64,000 nucleotides of DNA, taken from assembly GCA_963931865.1 (NCBI GenBank), contig OZ007507.1, positions 12,314,932 through 12,378,931 on the forward strand, written 5' to 3'. Source of the DNA: Axinella damicornis (Eukaryota; Porifera; Demospongiae; Axinellida; Axinellidae). Of the stretch, positions 10,694-23,100 are shown piece after piece (the first letter of the stretch is position 1; every line of letters starts with the position of its first letter). The notes beneath the pieces are model-generated. The model saw nothing but the letters and a program-made list of their open reading frames with translations. It did no database searches and was not told where the DNA came from. The position numbers were made by a program, and so were the translations under genes.

Positions 10694-12280
10694 ATGGCAG
10701 CCAAGGAACCAGTGATGGTAGTGGGTACGCCGTCGCCACAACCCATACTTCAGCGGCAGTCCACACAAGTCTTTGAGGCCCTTGCCAAGAAGCTCCACCG
10801 ACTGGAATCCAGAGGTATGTGTGATTCATACATTTGTTTGAATATGTAGGACTTTTCGCTGGGGGGGGGGCAATCTATCGTAGGTGAAGCACTGCTGATT
10901 GGTGGGTATGGGGGTATGCTCTCCCAGAATGTTTAGGCCTCTGAGGTTGATTCCGGGAACCCAGAAGGCTTGTGACTGATGGTGTTAAAGAAGTACCGGA
11001 TTGTATCTTACTCTTGTACATACTACAAGTAGCTTTGCTCGCTTCAGCTACTGCTCACCCATTGGGTCTGGTGCCCTGTGTAGCGCTGTCACCCCACTCA
11101 TGGCGTTCACGTTAGTGCTCTGCAGTCTCTCACAAGCTCACTGTGAGTCAGCTCATTGCTCTGAATCACTGACAGCCATGGAAGAGCATTAGCACTAATG
11201 TGAGATGAAGAGGTTAAGTAAGTGCGAATGTTGTGCATGTCACTGGTCTGGTCCTACCCACCAAACACCTTCCTTCTGTTGCTGAGTTTGTTAACTACTG
11301 GCAGACAGAAATCTTAGGATGTACTTTGCACTACCTAGCCAATGCCAGGAAATGCACTTAATCAAAACATCCCAAATTCCCAGAGAGATGAATTACATGT
11401 ACAGGTATGTACATAATAGTAGTGGAATAACCTTCACACAACCCATGAATTTAGTTATTATTATGAAGTACACTATTAGTGGTTAGAGGTCAGAGTCATC
11501 CTTGTGGAGCAAACTGCTGGTCTAGTCCTACCCACCAAATACCTTCCTTCCAGTGCTGAGTTTGTTACTATTGGCAGACAGAAATCTTGAGGATGTACTT
11601 TACACTACCTAACCAATGCCAGGAAATGCAAAACAACCCAAGTTTCCCAGAGAGATGACTTACATGTACAAAGTACATAATTAACCTTCACACAATCCAT
11701 GAAAAGGTATTATTATGAAGTACACTATTAGTGGTCAGAGTCCATCGGGGTGGAGCAAACTGCTGGTCTATAGTCAGAATAAAAAAGACTTCTATATACA
11801 TCTAGTCTCGTGCCCAGCCGAAAACACCTACGGATAATCCACAATCGGACGTTTTCTTAGCAATGCGCCTCCCCTCCCCACTCTCCTCCCCCTCTCCTTC
11901 CCCTTTCCTGCCCCTTCCTCTCCTCTCTTCCCTCTCTCTTCCCTCTCTCCTCCCCCTCTCCCCCCTTCTCCCCCTCTCCTCTCACTCTTGTCCCCCACTC
12001 CTCCCACCTCTCCTCCCACCTCTCCTCCCCCACTCCTCTCCTTCCCCACATATATAGCAGTTGAACATGTAGAACATTCTTCCACCTGCACTACTCCCAC
12101 AAAGATGACAAAGAGCCAAGAGTTTGATCGGGGAGGAGGTGAGGCGAGTGGGTCCGAAGACACAGATGAGGACCTCCAGGATGTCCTTGAGCAATTCACC
12201 GGGTCAGAGTTCTATACTCCTGGTAAGTGAGTGTGTCTGTGCATACTATGGGTGAATATGTAAGTTGGTTAGTTACTAGT

Positions 12281-12356
<76 letters not shown>

Positions 12357-12392
12357 ATGTGTGTGTGTGTGTGTGTGTGTGTGCATGTGTGC

Positions 12393-12423
<31 letters not shown>

Positions 12424-14141
12424 TGTGTAAATGTGTGAGTGTGTGTGTAGCTGGTGGCCAAGTGGTTAACTGCTACACAAAGTTGCTGTTTAGAGTCCCA
12501 CCCCTCCTCGCCCTCCCCTCCCCTCCCCTCCCTATCCCCCTCCCCCTCCCTCTCCCTCCCCTCCCCTCCCCCCCTCCCCTCCCCTCCCCTCCCCTCCCCT
12601 CCCCTCCCCTCCCTCCCCTCCCCTCCCCTCCCCTCCCCTCCCCTCCCCTCCCCTTCCCCTCTCCACCCTTAGAGCCAGCCTCCAAGAATGTGGCCTTTGA
12701 GTATGCTGGTGACCGGGAGCATATTGAAGACTATACAGAAGAGTTGGAGGTGGAAGAGAAAACAGCATCACCTCCGCCTGCTGCAATTGAAAACGAACGC
12801 GGCACCCTGCTGTCAGCAGGCGTGTGTTTGAGGGTTCCTTTCAGCCGAGTTACTGTCACTCAGCACAAGAAAGTGGCTGACTCCGATGGAAAGGACATTG
12901 TGGACTTTGCAGGGGTCAGTGGATACGTGTGTATGCGTATTGTGTATTGCAGTATGTCGATGTGCTCAGTAAACTCAATGGTGAGCATGGAGGCTGTTGT
13001 TGCAGAACACCGGGTTGTACCAACAATTGTCTGCCTCGCCAGAGAAAGGTTTAAGACAGCAGTGACTCACTCTTCCTGCACGCCTTTCTTCATCTAGCTC
13101 TTGGCTTACTTTGTATGCCTGTTTAGAGTTTGCAGTGACCCCCATGCTCACCACGTCCAGCTGCTGTAGTTATTAACCACAGCTTGCTGATACGTGGCAC
13201 TGTTAGTTCAGCTCTTTTCCCCAAGATGCTCTTTACTAAGCATCAAAGTCTTCTTCCTAAAGCTCTGCCTTTTCTAAGTCCAAAAAGCGATAGGTGCCTA
13301 TAAGTTCAAAAAGCTGTGAAATGATAGGTGCCTATTTTCTTCCTGTGGGGATATAGGTGCATCCACTTAATAATGGGGGAATGCAGTAGTTAAACTGTTA
13401 GCTTGTTGCCATGTGGCTAAGTTGTATGTATGTTTTTGTGTGCCAGATATAGACAATTCCTCTGTAGTCTGGGCAGTCGTCTACCTCTCCTCTCATACCC
13501 CCTCTTCTCCACCAGGTGTCCCGCATGGACTACCAAGAAGTGCAGCGCCTGCTGGTGGAGGCCCTGAAGTTCCGGCGGAAATACATGGAACTGAGCCTGC
13601 AAGAGTTCTGTGAGACCACTCGCCACATGATCGACAAAGAGCTGCCACCCAGCTCCATGTTCTGTGTACCAGACACTCAGGGGTCAAAGGTCATGGTCAC
13701 CCCGGGAGGGGACCTCTTACCATGTGAGTGTGCAGCGGATTGCACTTCCGTTCGAATATTTGCGGATTACGTGACAGCGCTAAACGTTAGCGGCAATAAC
13801 ATCCTGTGGGTGTAGCTTCACGGAAACGACACGGCCCAGAACACACTGGAGTCCGGAAGTTGTGGGCACTTTGCATGAGCGTCATACTTGCAGAACAAAA
13901 ATCTACGCAATACGCAATACGCAAATTTTCGAACGGAAGTGCAATCTGCTGTACATGCTCAGCATTTCTAAGCATGGCCAGAAACATGCAGTCACAAGTC
14001 GTACTCTAGGTGCTTAGATTTGGCAGTTTTGCTTCAGATGCATTTCTGCAAGTGTGCAGTACCACAGCAATGATGTGGGAATGAAGCCTTAGGTCCGTAC
14101 CATCAAATGAGTATGGGGTGGGGGTTTGACCACATGGACTT

Positions 14142-14175
<34 letters not shown>

Positions 14176-14514
14176 ATGGCAATGATACGATGGCACATAA
14201 CTCTGGAATAGAGGATGTTTCTGATGTCTAGCAAGGGTTGGTGTTACATAGTTCCGGCTTAGTACCTGTTGTGTACCAAGAATCACTTCATTATCAAAGG
14301 GATCTCAACACCACAATTTCATACTTCGTCACTTCCTAGAACTCTCATATCTCCACAGTTAGATCCGGTCACATATGTATGTAGCTACATGAGTCCCCCC
14401 GCCTCCTCCGCCTCATTCCCAGGCCTTGTATGCCTCCAGTTTTTGATCCCTTACAGCATGCATCATACCCTGAATGCACCCCCTCCCCTCCCCCCCCCCT
14501 CCCCCCCCCCTCCC

Positions 14515-14546
<32 letters not shown>

Positions 14547-17115
14547 ACACCTCCCAGCTCATTCTTCTATATCTCTCTTCCTTCCATGCAACTGCAGCTG
14601 AAGTCCCTCCCACCCCCCTCTCCCCCTTTGAGCCCCACAGCACTATATTCTTCCCTCCTGTATTCCGCTTCACCGTCAAGATGGAGAGAGGCTTTGCCGT
14701 CTTGACCAAGAACACCGACTCGCTGACACCACAGGTAAGGATGGGAGGAGTGGAGAAGAGGGCGTGTACACTCTCCATGCACTGCATGTGCACAACTAGT
14801 TTAAGAGCATACTAAACTGAGTAGTTATATACCTGCAAGCGCCATTCATTTGTAAGGTCAACAGCATGACTAATGCTAATAGCACTGATTATTTAGCACA
14901 TGGGCATTTAAAGTGCCACGGCGAGCGAACTACGGGAAATCTTCTGCATGGTGAAGCCAAGTGCTATCAGGGAAGTAGTATACATATCTAGAAAGTTTTT
15001 TTTTCCTTGGGGTGGGATGGAGTTGAAGGTTTAAGACTTGTGTGTCTATTGGATCTGACGTGCACTCTACAGCCTACAGTCAGGAAGTAATGGATATCTA
15101 TAGGGAGAAGCTTCCCCACCCCAGATAGAATCCTGCCTACTGTATTTTCTTTGCTTCGAGACCATGCTCACATGCAAAATTTACCCGTAGCCCTCAAGTG
15201 TAAGTGTTATTGCAATGTACCGTATGCACACACGCACACACGCACACACACACGCACACACGCACACACACACACACACACACACGCATACTCACACCCA
15301 CACACGCACGCATACACACACACACACGCATACTCACACCCACACACGCACGCATACTCACACCCACACACGCACGCATACTCACACCCACACACGCATA
15401 CTCACACCCACACACGCATACTCACACCCACACGCATACTCACACCCACACGCATACTCACACCCACACGCATACTCACACCCACACCCACACCCACACT
15501 CACACTCACACACACACACACACGTCGCCCTGCAGGAGGAGGAGGTTATGCAGGATGATGTGCTGGGAAATCTGTGGTACCTGGAGCAACTGAGAACGGA
15601 CTTCATTGATGACATGAACATGATGCTGGCCCTCTCCACACACGGACCCATGTGAGTCAGGGAGATGGGTCTGTGTGGGTCACACTTCCACTGATCATGC
15701 TGACTCTAGATTACCATATATGGTGAGGCTAGGTATACGATTCTTATGGGATCACACACTCTAGCTGTCTCCACACATGGACCCATGTGAGTCAGGGAGA
15801 TCAATCACACATGGGTCATGCTTCCACTGATCATGCTTACTATAGATTACCATATGTGGTGACGCTAGCTGTACGATTCATATGGGATCACCTGATGCTA
15901 GCCCTCTCCACACATCGACCCATTGTGAGTGGGGGAGATCAATGTACCTGGGTCACACTTCTACTGATCGTACTGACTACAAGTAACTTCGGTCACTTCA
16001 ACTACTGCCCCATCATTCGGGTACAATCTGGTCACGGGCAGCTCTCTGTGCAGAGTTCCGACGGACTCTCACCTCTGTTCCCATTAGCAGAGTGCGGCAC
16101 ACAACAGTTCCCCCTTCAGATTTAGACATGCTTCAGAGGTCTTGCCTCCCTCACTACATCTGCATGAGTCCGGTGTAGTTCCTTACTCTGATGCACTAAC
16201 ATCTTGTCAGTACTGTAACAGTAGTACAAGGCTGCAGGTGTCATTAGTCTAGTCCTGTCCCCAATCATCCACTTCTGTTTGTCACACACAGAAAACAGGC
16301 CTTTTAGTAGTGGCAGCACTGCATGTAGCTATGACAACAGACTTAGGTGATTGCATGTTACAGCTATTCACACAGCACCAGAATCAATAAACTCGCTGTA
16401 TTTCACAGCTTCTGCTGTGCACGTAATAAACTAGGTGTGTATATTGGACGGTAACCGCAAACCAATACAAGTCAGAACTGACTGTGAGTGGGTAAATAGC
16501 CACACAGTAGAGTTATGTGTTGCTATGGATACCAAGTTATTTAGAACCATAGTCCATTCAACTGTTCCAGTCCATTTTCAAGTCCAGTGATTTGAGACAC
16601 CTGCATGTGTAAGACTTTTACACTATGTTAATTCTAAGCATGTTTCACTTATGTTTCCGCGATCTTCAGACCATGTGTCCTGTCTGCTTGTGTGTGGTAC
16701 ACCCTCAAGCTGCGTTCTCAACCCACCTCTCCACTTACAGCAAGTCATTCAGCTACCGTCGTCTACGCTACCTGGAGTCTCGGTTCCAGTTGCACATCAT
16801 GCTCAATGAGGTGAAGGAGCTCCGGGCACAGAAGTCCGTCCCTCACCGAGACTTCTACAATGTCAGGAAGGTGGGTGTGGTCAGTGGTGGTATATATTGT
16901 AGATGTACTACAATGTCAGGAAGGTGGGTGTGGTCAGTGGTGGTATATATTGTACTTGTACTACAATGTCAGGAAGGTGGGTGTGGCCAGTGGTGGTGTA
17001 TATTGTAGATGTACTACAATGTCAGGAAGGTGGGTGCGGTCAGTGGTACGTATATAGTGTACTACAATGTTAGGAAGGTGGGTGCGGTCAGTGACTCAGT
17101 GGTATATAGTGTGTG

Positions 17116-17152
<37 letters not shown>

Positions 17153-20100
17153 ATTTGGGCGTGTGTGTGTGTGCAAACAGTACGTTGCAATAATAGGGGT
17201 ACGTTTTATTGGAGGGAGATTGAATATTCAATGGTGATGATCCTGGAAGTGCATGTAATTTTTGCAAACTCAAAACGAACTCACAATTCTTTCTTTCTTT
17301 ACACATGCACATCCTCTCACTACACTCACACCCCCTCCACTCTATCACACACTCTCCCTTCACACATGCACATCCTCTCACCACACACTCACACCCCACC
17401 CCTCCACTCTATCACACACTCCCTTCACACACACATCCTCTCACCACATACTCATCGCACTCACACCTATCACACACTCTACCTTCACACACTCACATCC
17501 TCTCTCACTCGCACTCACACCCCCTCCACTCTATCACACACTCCCTTCACACCCTCACAGGTGGACACTCATGTCCACGCCTCTTCGTGTATGAACCAGA
17601 AGCACCTGCTGCGGTTCATCAAGAAGAAGATAAAGGACTCGCCCAGTGAGGTGGTCATCAACAGCAAGGGAGAAAGACTCACCTTGTCCGAGGTGAGGAG
17701 TTGTGGATAGCCTCCGCATTCTTATTGGGGTGAGCCTGATTGTACCCACATAGTCGTGATATCCATCCCAGCTTCAGGATATCTGTCTTCGTGCCTTTTG
17801 GCGTATGGCAGTACATGTGAACCAGAGTCTCAAGACTCAGGCCCCACCCCAGTTTCCCTCTAATAGCTCAAGTATGATCTATTTCCTGTTGCAGCGTACA
17901 CTATAGCATGCAGCGTATACTACACTATAGCATGCAGCTACACTATAGCATGCAGCTACACTATAGCATGCAGTGTACACTATAGCATGCAGCGTACACT
18001 ATAGCATGCAGCGTACACTATAGCATGCAGCGTACACTATAGCATGCAGCGTACACTATAGCATGCGCGTACACTATAGCATGCAGTGTACACTATAGCA
18101 TGCAGCGTACACTATAGCATGCAGCGTACACTATAGCATGCAGCGTACACTATAGCATGCAGCGTACACTATAGCATGCAGCGTACACTATAGCATGCGC
18201 GTACACTATAGCATGCGCGTACACTATAGCATGCAGCGTACACTATAGCATGCAGCTACACTATAGCATGCGCGTACACTATAGCATGCGCGTACACTAT
18301 AGCATGCGCGTACACTATAGCATGCAGCGTACACTATAGCATGCGCGTACACTATAGCATGCAGCGTACACTATAGCATGCAGTGTACACTATAGCATGC
18401 AGCGTACACTATAGCATGCAGCGTACACTATAGCATGCAGCATACACTATACCATGCAGCTACACTATAGCATGCGCGTACACTATAGCATGCGCGTACA
18501 CTATAGCATGCGCGTACACTATAGCATGCAGCGTACACTATAGCATGCGCGTACACTATAGCATGCAGCGTACACTATAGCATGCAGCGTACACTATAGC
18601 ATGCAGTGTACACTATAGCATGCAGCGTACACTATAGCATGCAGCGTACACTACAGCATGCAGCGTACACTATAGCATGCAGCGTACACTATAGCATGCA
18701 GCGTACACTATAGCATGCAGCGTACACTATAGCATGCAGCGTACACTATAGCATGCAGCGTACACTATAGCATGCAGCGTACACTATAGCATGCAGCGTA
18801 CACTATAGCATGCAGCGTACACTATAGCATGCAGCGTACACTATAGCATGCAGCGTACACTACAGCATGCGCGTACACTATAGCATGCAGCGTACACTAC
18901 AGCATGCAGCGTACACTATAGCATGCAGCGTACACTATAGCATGCAGCGTACACTACAGCATGCAGCGTACACTATAGCATGCAGCGTACACTATAGCAT
19001 GCAGCGTACACTATAGCATGCAGCGTACACTACAGCATGCGCGTACACTATAGCATGCAGCGTACACTATAGCATGCAGCGTACACTATAGCATGCAGCG
19101 TACACTATAGCATGCAGCGTACACTACAGCATGCAGCGTACACTATAGCATGCAGCGTACACTATAGCATGCAGCGTACACTATAGCATGCAGCGTACAC
19201 TATAGCATGCAGCGTAACTATAGCATGCAGCGTACACTATAGCATGCAGCATACACTATAGCATGCAGCGTACACTATACCATGCAGCTCGATTAGGAAG
19301 TGGAAGACAATGTGGCGAATGCGTGTAATTGATCAAGCGTGTATATCAACAATTTTGTTAACACTATCCCTTGCCTCAGTGCCTTATTCTTGGTCAAATA
19401 AATACTGCTTTCTACTACCCTTGGTTTGCTTCACGTTTGCCGCCTGAAAAGAAAGTCTGCAGAATATGTTTGAGTTCCTAGGAAGTCACCAGTTGCAATT
19501 GGCGCCAAGGATTCTTAGTAGCATCTTCTGCTCCTGTACCTGTTTGACTTTGTGTCCAGCTCTGTGTGTGGATTGTGGGATTGTTTGCTCTTTCTGCTCT
19601 TCCTTTCAGGTCTTTCAAAAGCTCAACCTGAGAGCCTATGACTTGAATGTTGACAACCTGGATGTACATGCTGTGAGTTACGTAGTGTACGTGTGCTACA
19701 AGTGTCTGTGTCACATGGTTGTACATAATGTCACGACTTTAATGAGAGATCACAATGTGAGCGTGCAAGTGTACTGATGAGAAACAATTGTTTTCCAAAC
19801 ACCCCTTGTTGATGGAGTAGCTTCTTCCTTTGCTCGCTCAGATACTGCCTCCTCATTTGCCTTCGTGAGCATTCCAGCACCAGACAGTTCTCTGTGCCGA
19901 GGTCACACCTCCACTCCCCGAATGCTTCCACTTTAGCTGCTGGTCCCTGATTGTGTCCATCTCACTCCGATCTTGTCTGATTCAGCTGCTGCTACCCAAT
20001 TGCATCTGCATCAGCCATGCAGTTGCTGCTCCCTGATAGCGTCTGCTTGTAGCCCCAGCTGTTCAGGAAGGTTGCAACCACCCAACGTTCCCGAACATTC

Positions 20101-23100
20101 TTCGCTGAGTTTGATGTTTTGGAGGTTGTAGTGAAGTACAAAGGTTGCCTGTTGCTAGTCTAGAACGTCCCACTTCTGTTACACGTAGACACACATTAAA
20201 GTCTTAGTGTATTGATACCCAGCAACTCAGGTCCCTACAAGTGGGCGTATTCACAAATTGTGATGCTCATCATTCCCACAGGACCGCAGCACTTTCCACC
20301 GTTTCGACAAGTTCAACTCCAAGTACAACCCAATCGGTAGGGTTGATATAATATTATCAAGAGGGTGGCACTGCTGGTTTATTGCTTAATTTTGGTTACA
20401 TATGCATCAAAGATCGACTAATCAATGGGGTTTTGCATTTTAATGAAGGGGTGGTCACTCCAATCAGCACTGCCCAGGGTCACAATACCATATGTGGAGC
20501 ATGAAGGTGTGACTTACAGCATTACTCGATCTGTTAGAGTAACGTGGTCATGGTCGATTTTGGTCATGGTCAATTTTGGTCATGGTCGATTTTGGTCATG
20601 GTCGATTTTGGTCAAGGTCACAGGGTCACCGAATGAATCCAGGAGGGTTCAAACCCATTGGATACTAATCACACGTTCTTACCACTAAGCCACTAGGACT
20701 CTGCACAGAGCAGCAGAAGACAGCTTACACCAAGCTGCTTTTCTTGGACTAATGCAGGTGAGAGTCGACTTCGCGAAGTGTTCCTGAAGACCAATAATGA
20801 TACCGGCGGCAAATACTATGCTGAACTGATTAAGGTATGTGTGTGGTTGGGTGTATCGAGGTATGTATGTAGACATTATTGATTGTAAGTTGTTAGTTTA
20901 GAGCAGAACTTCTTGACTGGATTTATATATTGGGAACAATTTGCCAGCACACCAGTTATAGCCACTTTCCTATCTGGGGCACAACTACATATACACCATC
21001 TTCTTATCAAACCAAAAGTGTCTTCTGTGCCGGTGCTTGACATGAAAAGGAATCCAAAGAGGGCTCCATCTCAATCCGAGTGATTAACTCAGCATCGGCA
21101 AGATCATGTGAGAAGCCAATACTAGTTTCCCGTGGTGAAATTTTGCAGGCTTCCTCTGTAGTTTTGAAAGGAGACTGAGGGATATTACAGTAATGTCGTT
21201 GTAAGGCTCTGTACTTTCGCCATGGCACTTAAAATTTGTAGTAAAAGTGTTGGCAGTGATTGCTACATGCAGTACAGAGTAGTCTTGCAAACCAGTTTGA
21301 TTGCACTGCCTCGTCTACCTGACTCCATTTGATGTGCTGCTTTCGTCCAACTTGGTTTAACGCGCAGTACATGTTAGCTACATGTAGATGTCTTGTTTGT
21401 TGAATAGTGTGGCTCATCCTGCTCTGTTTCAGCCTTGCTTCACGAGCATCTTGTGTACGGTGGCACATTGCTACTAGTGCTGTTGGTATCCTGCATCCTA
21501 ACATATCGTGTGCAGGAGGTGATGGACGACTTTGCAGAGAGCAAGTATCAGAATGCAGAGCTGAGGATCTCCGTATATGGTCATTCCCGGGACGAGTGGG
21601 ACAAGCTTGCAACGTGGGCTGTGGACAATCAGATGTTCTGCAATAATGTTCGCTGGTTGGTGCAAGTGCCAAGGATATTGTGAGTGCACTTTTGTGTTCA
21701 CTGTTGTAGCAACATAGACTAGAGTACTGCCGGCGTTGTATCCCACCAGTGAGGAGAACCTTTGTCATACTATAACTTGCACGTGCACAAAGCTAGTTAA
21801 CCCAACGTTATGCCATCAACAATGTGATCTGACTCATAATTTGGGTATTTGAACCCTGTATGTTATGTATATGATTGGAGCCTGGATTTTAATGACTGTG
21901 CATGCACCGAAACTACACGTACATCTTCGGATCTACTAATGAATGTCTGGTTTACAGAACGCTTTTACTATTTCCGATGACAGTATTACGTACTCTGCTC
22001 CCCCTCCCCCAATCTCTTAGTGACATCTACCATTCTAAACATCTACTGGACAACTTTGGCCAGATCCTGGCGAACGTGTTCCTCCCGCTGTTTGAAGTGA
22101 CCCTTGACCCGAGCTCACATCCTAACCTGAACAAGTTTCTCAACCAGGTCAGATATGTATGTGCATGTCAGTGTGCAGATGAGAAGCTTCAAGAAATTGT
22201 ATGGGCTCATTGCTACGTAGTACTATTCCGAGAGGATTTATTGAGCTTATTCGTAGCAAGGGCAACAGACTTTAATGGTAAGTCCAAACGTTTCGATCCG
22301 GAGATCTTCTTCAGTGGAAACTGAACTAAACAGCACAACCAAGGGTTGGAGATGATGTCATTGATAAAAAATCTGGAAAATTCCAGGAAAGCTTCAAGAC
22401 ACATACGGCTCCAAGGAAAGAAAATCAACAGGATATTACTATCCACTGAAACCACTTACAGCAGGGACTACTGGACAGACCTTGAGATCCCAGAAAAAAC
22501 CCAAAATTCAACACCTGCATGGTGCATCAGTGAAAACTGACTTTTGACGTCGTATAACCTACGGCCTTTCAATCCCACAAGTAGATGTTATCTTTCCTCC
22601 TTTCCCAATGCGCTCTGCAAAGTAGTATAGTTTGTGAGGTCTAGGACTTGTAAAGATCAGTCCAGTAGTTCACTCATTAGATGCTTAAGGCCGAATCGTA
22701 GGGAGTTTCCATAAACTGTCTGTGGGAAACCAGGAGCGCATAATTATGCGCTCCTGGGGAAACCCTTAGTGCCTTGTTCAAGTACTTCCAAGTAGTTGCT
22801 GACATAACAAAGGCAAAGGTAAGTGGACCAGACCACAAAGCTTTGCCCCTCATTTCTCTTACATTAATTCGAGGGGCAACCACACTCCTGGTAGCCGTTG
22901 CAACGCCGGCTGCGACTCGCCATAGCACATGCCACGTGGCAACCATGCTCAGTCAATCGCTAGCAATGGCAACCAAAGGGGAGACACGAAATTATAACAG
23001 CACTTACAACTTTGCCTGCACGGTGAGTTTTGGCCTGTAAGCACCAGTGAACGACAGTGATTACGGCTGTGTGGTCACAATCTTTTTTGGGGCCTTTGTA

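Larger units (their letters stand above)
10815..12057. other. AMP deaminase intron 1
   Basis: It contains a G-rich dispersed repeat at 10861-10970, a fragment of a dispersed family at about 11025-11215 (GCTTTGCTCGCTTCAGCTACTG), a direct duplication at 11240-11770 and a long CT-rich tract at 11868-12050 just before the acceptor. Confidence 0.6.

Noticed and set aside
12285..13097. A 270-codon open frame across the GT and CCCCT tracts
   Set aside because: Its first half is microsatellite. Only 12673-12914 is coding (exon 3), joined by splicing to other exons.
15151..15655. Long open frames of His/Thr and Cys/Val repeats over the CA minisatellite
   Set aside because: They are translations of CACACA/GTGTGT repeats; the only real coding part is AMP deaminase exon 6 at 15536-15651.
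17893..19290. CRISPR array
   Set aside because: There are no unique spacers: the 19-bp unit is contiguous, which is a satellite in a eukaryotic intron.
20635..20710. tRNA gene
   Set aside because: A and B boxes are present but there is no pairing acceptor stem or plausible anticodon arm; a repeat tail follows, so it is a SINE.
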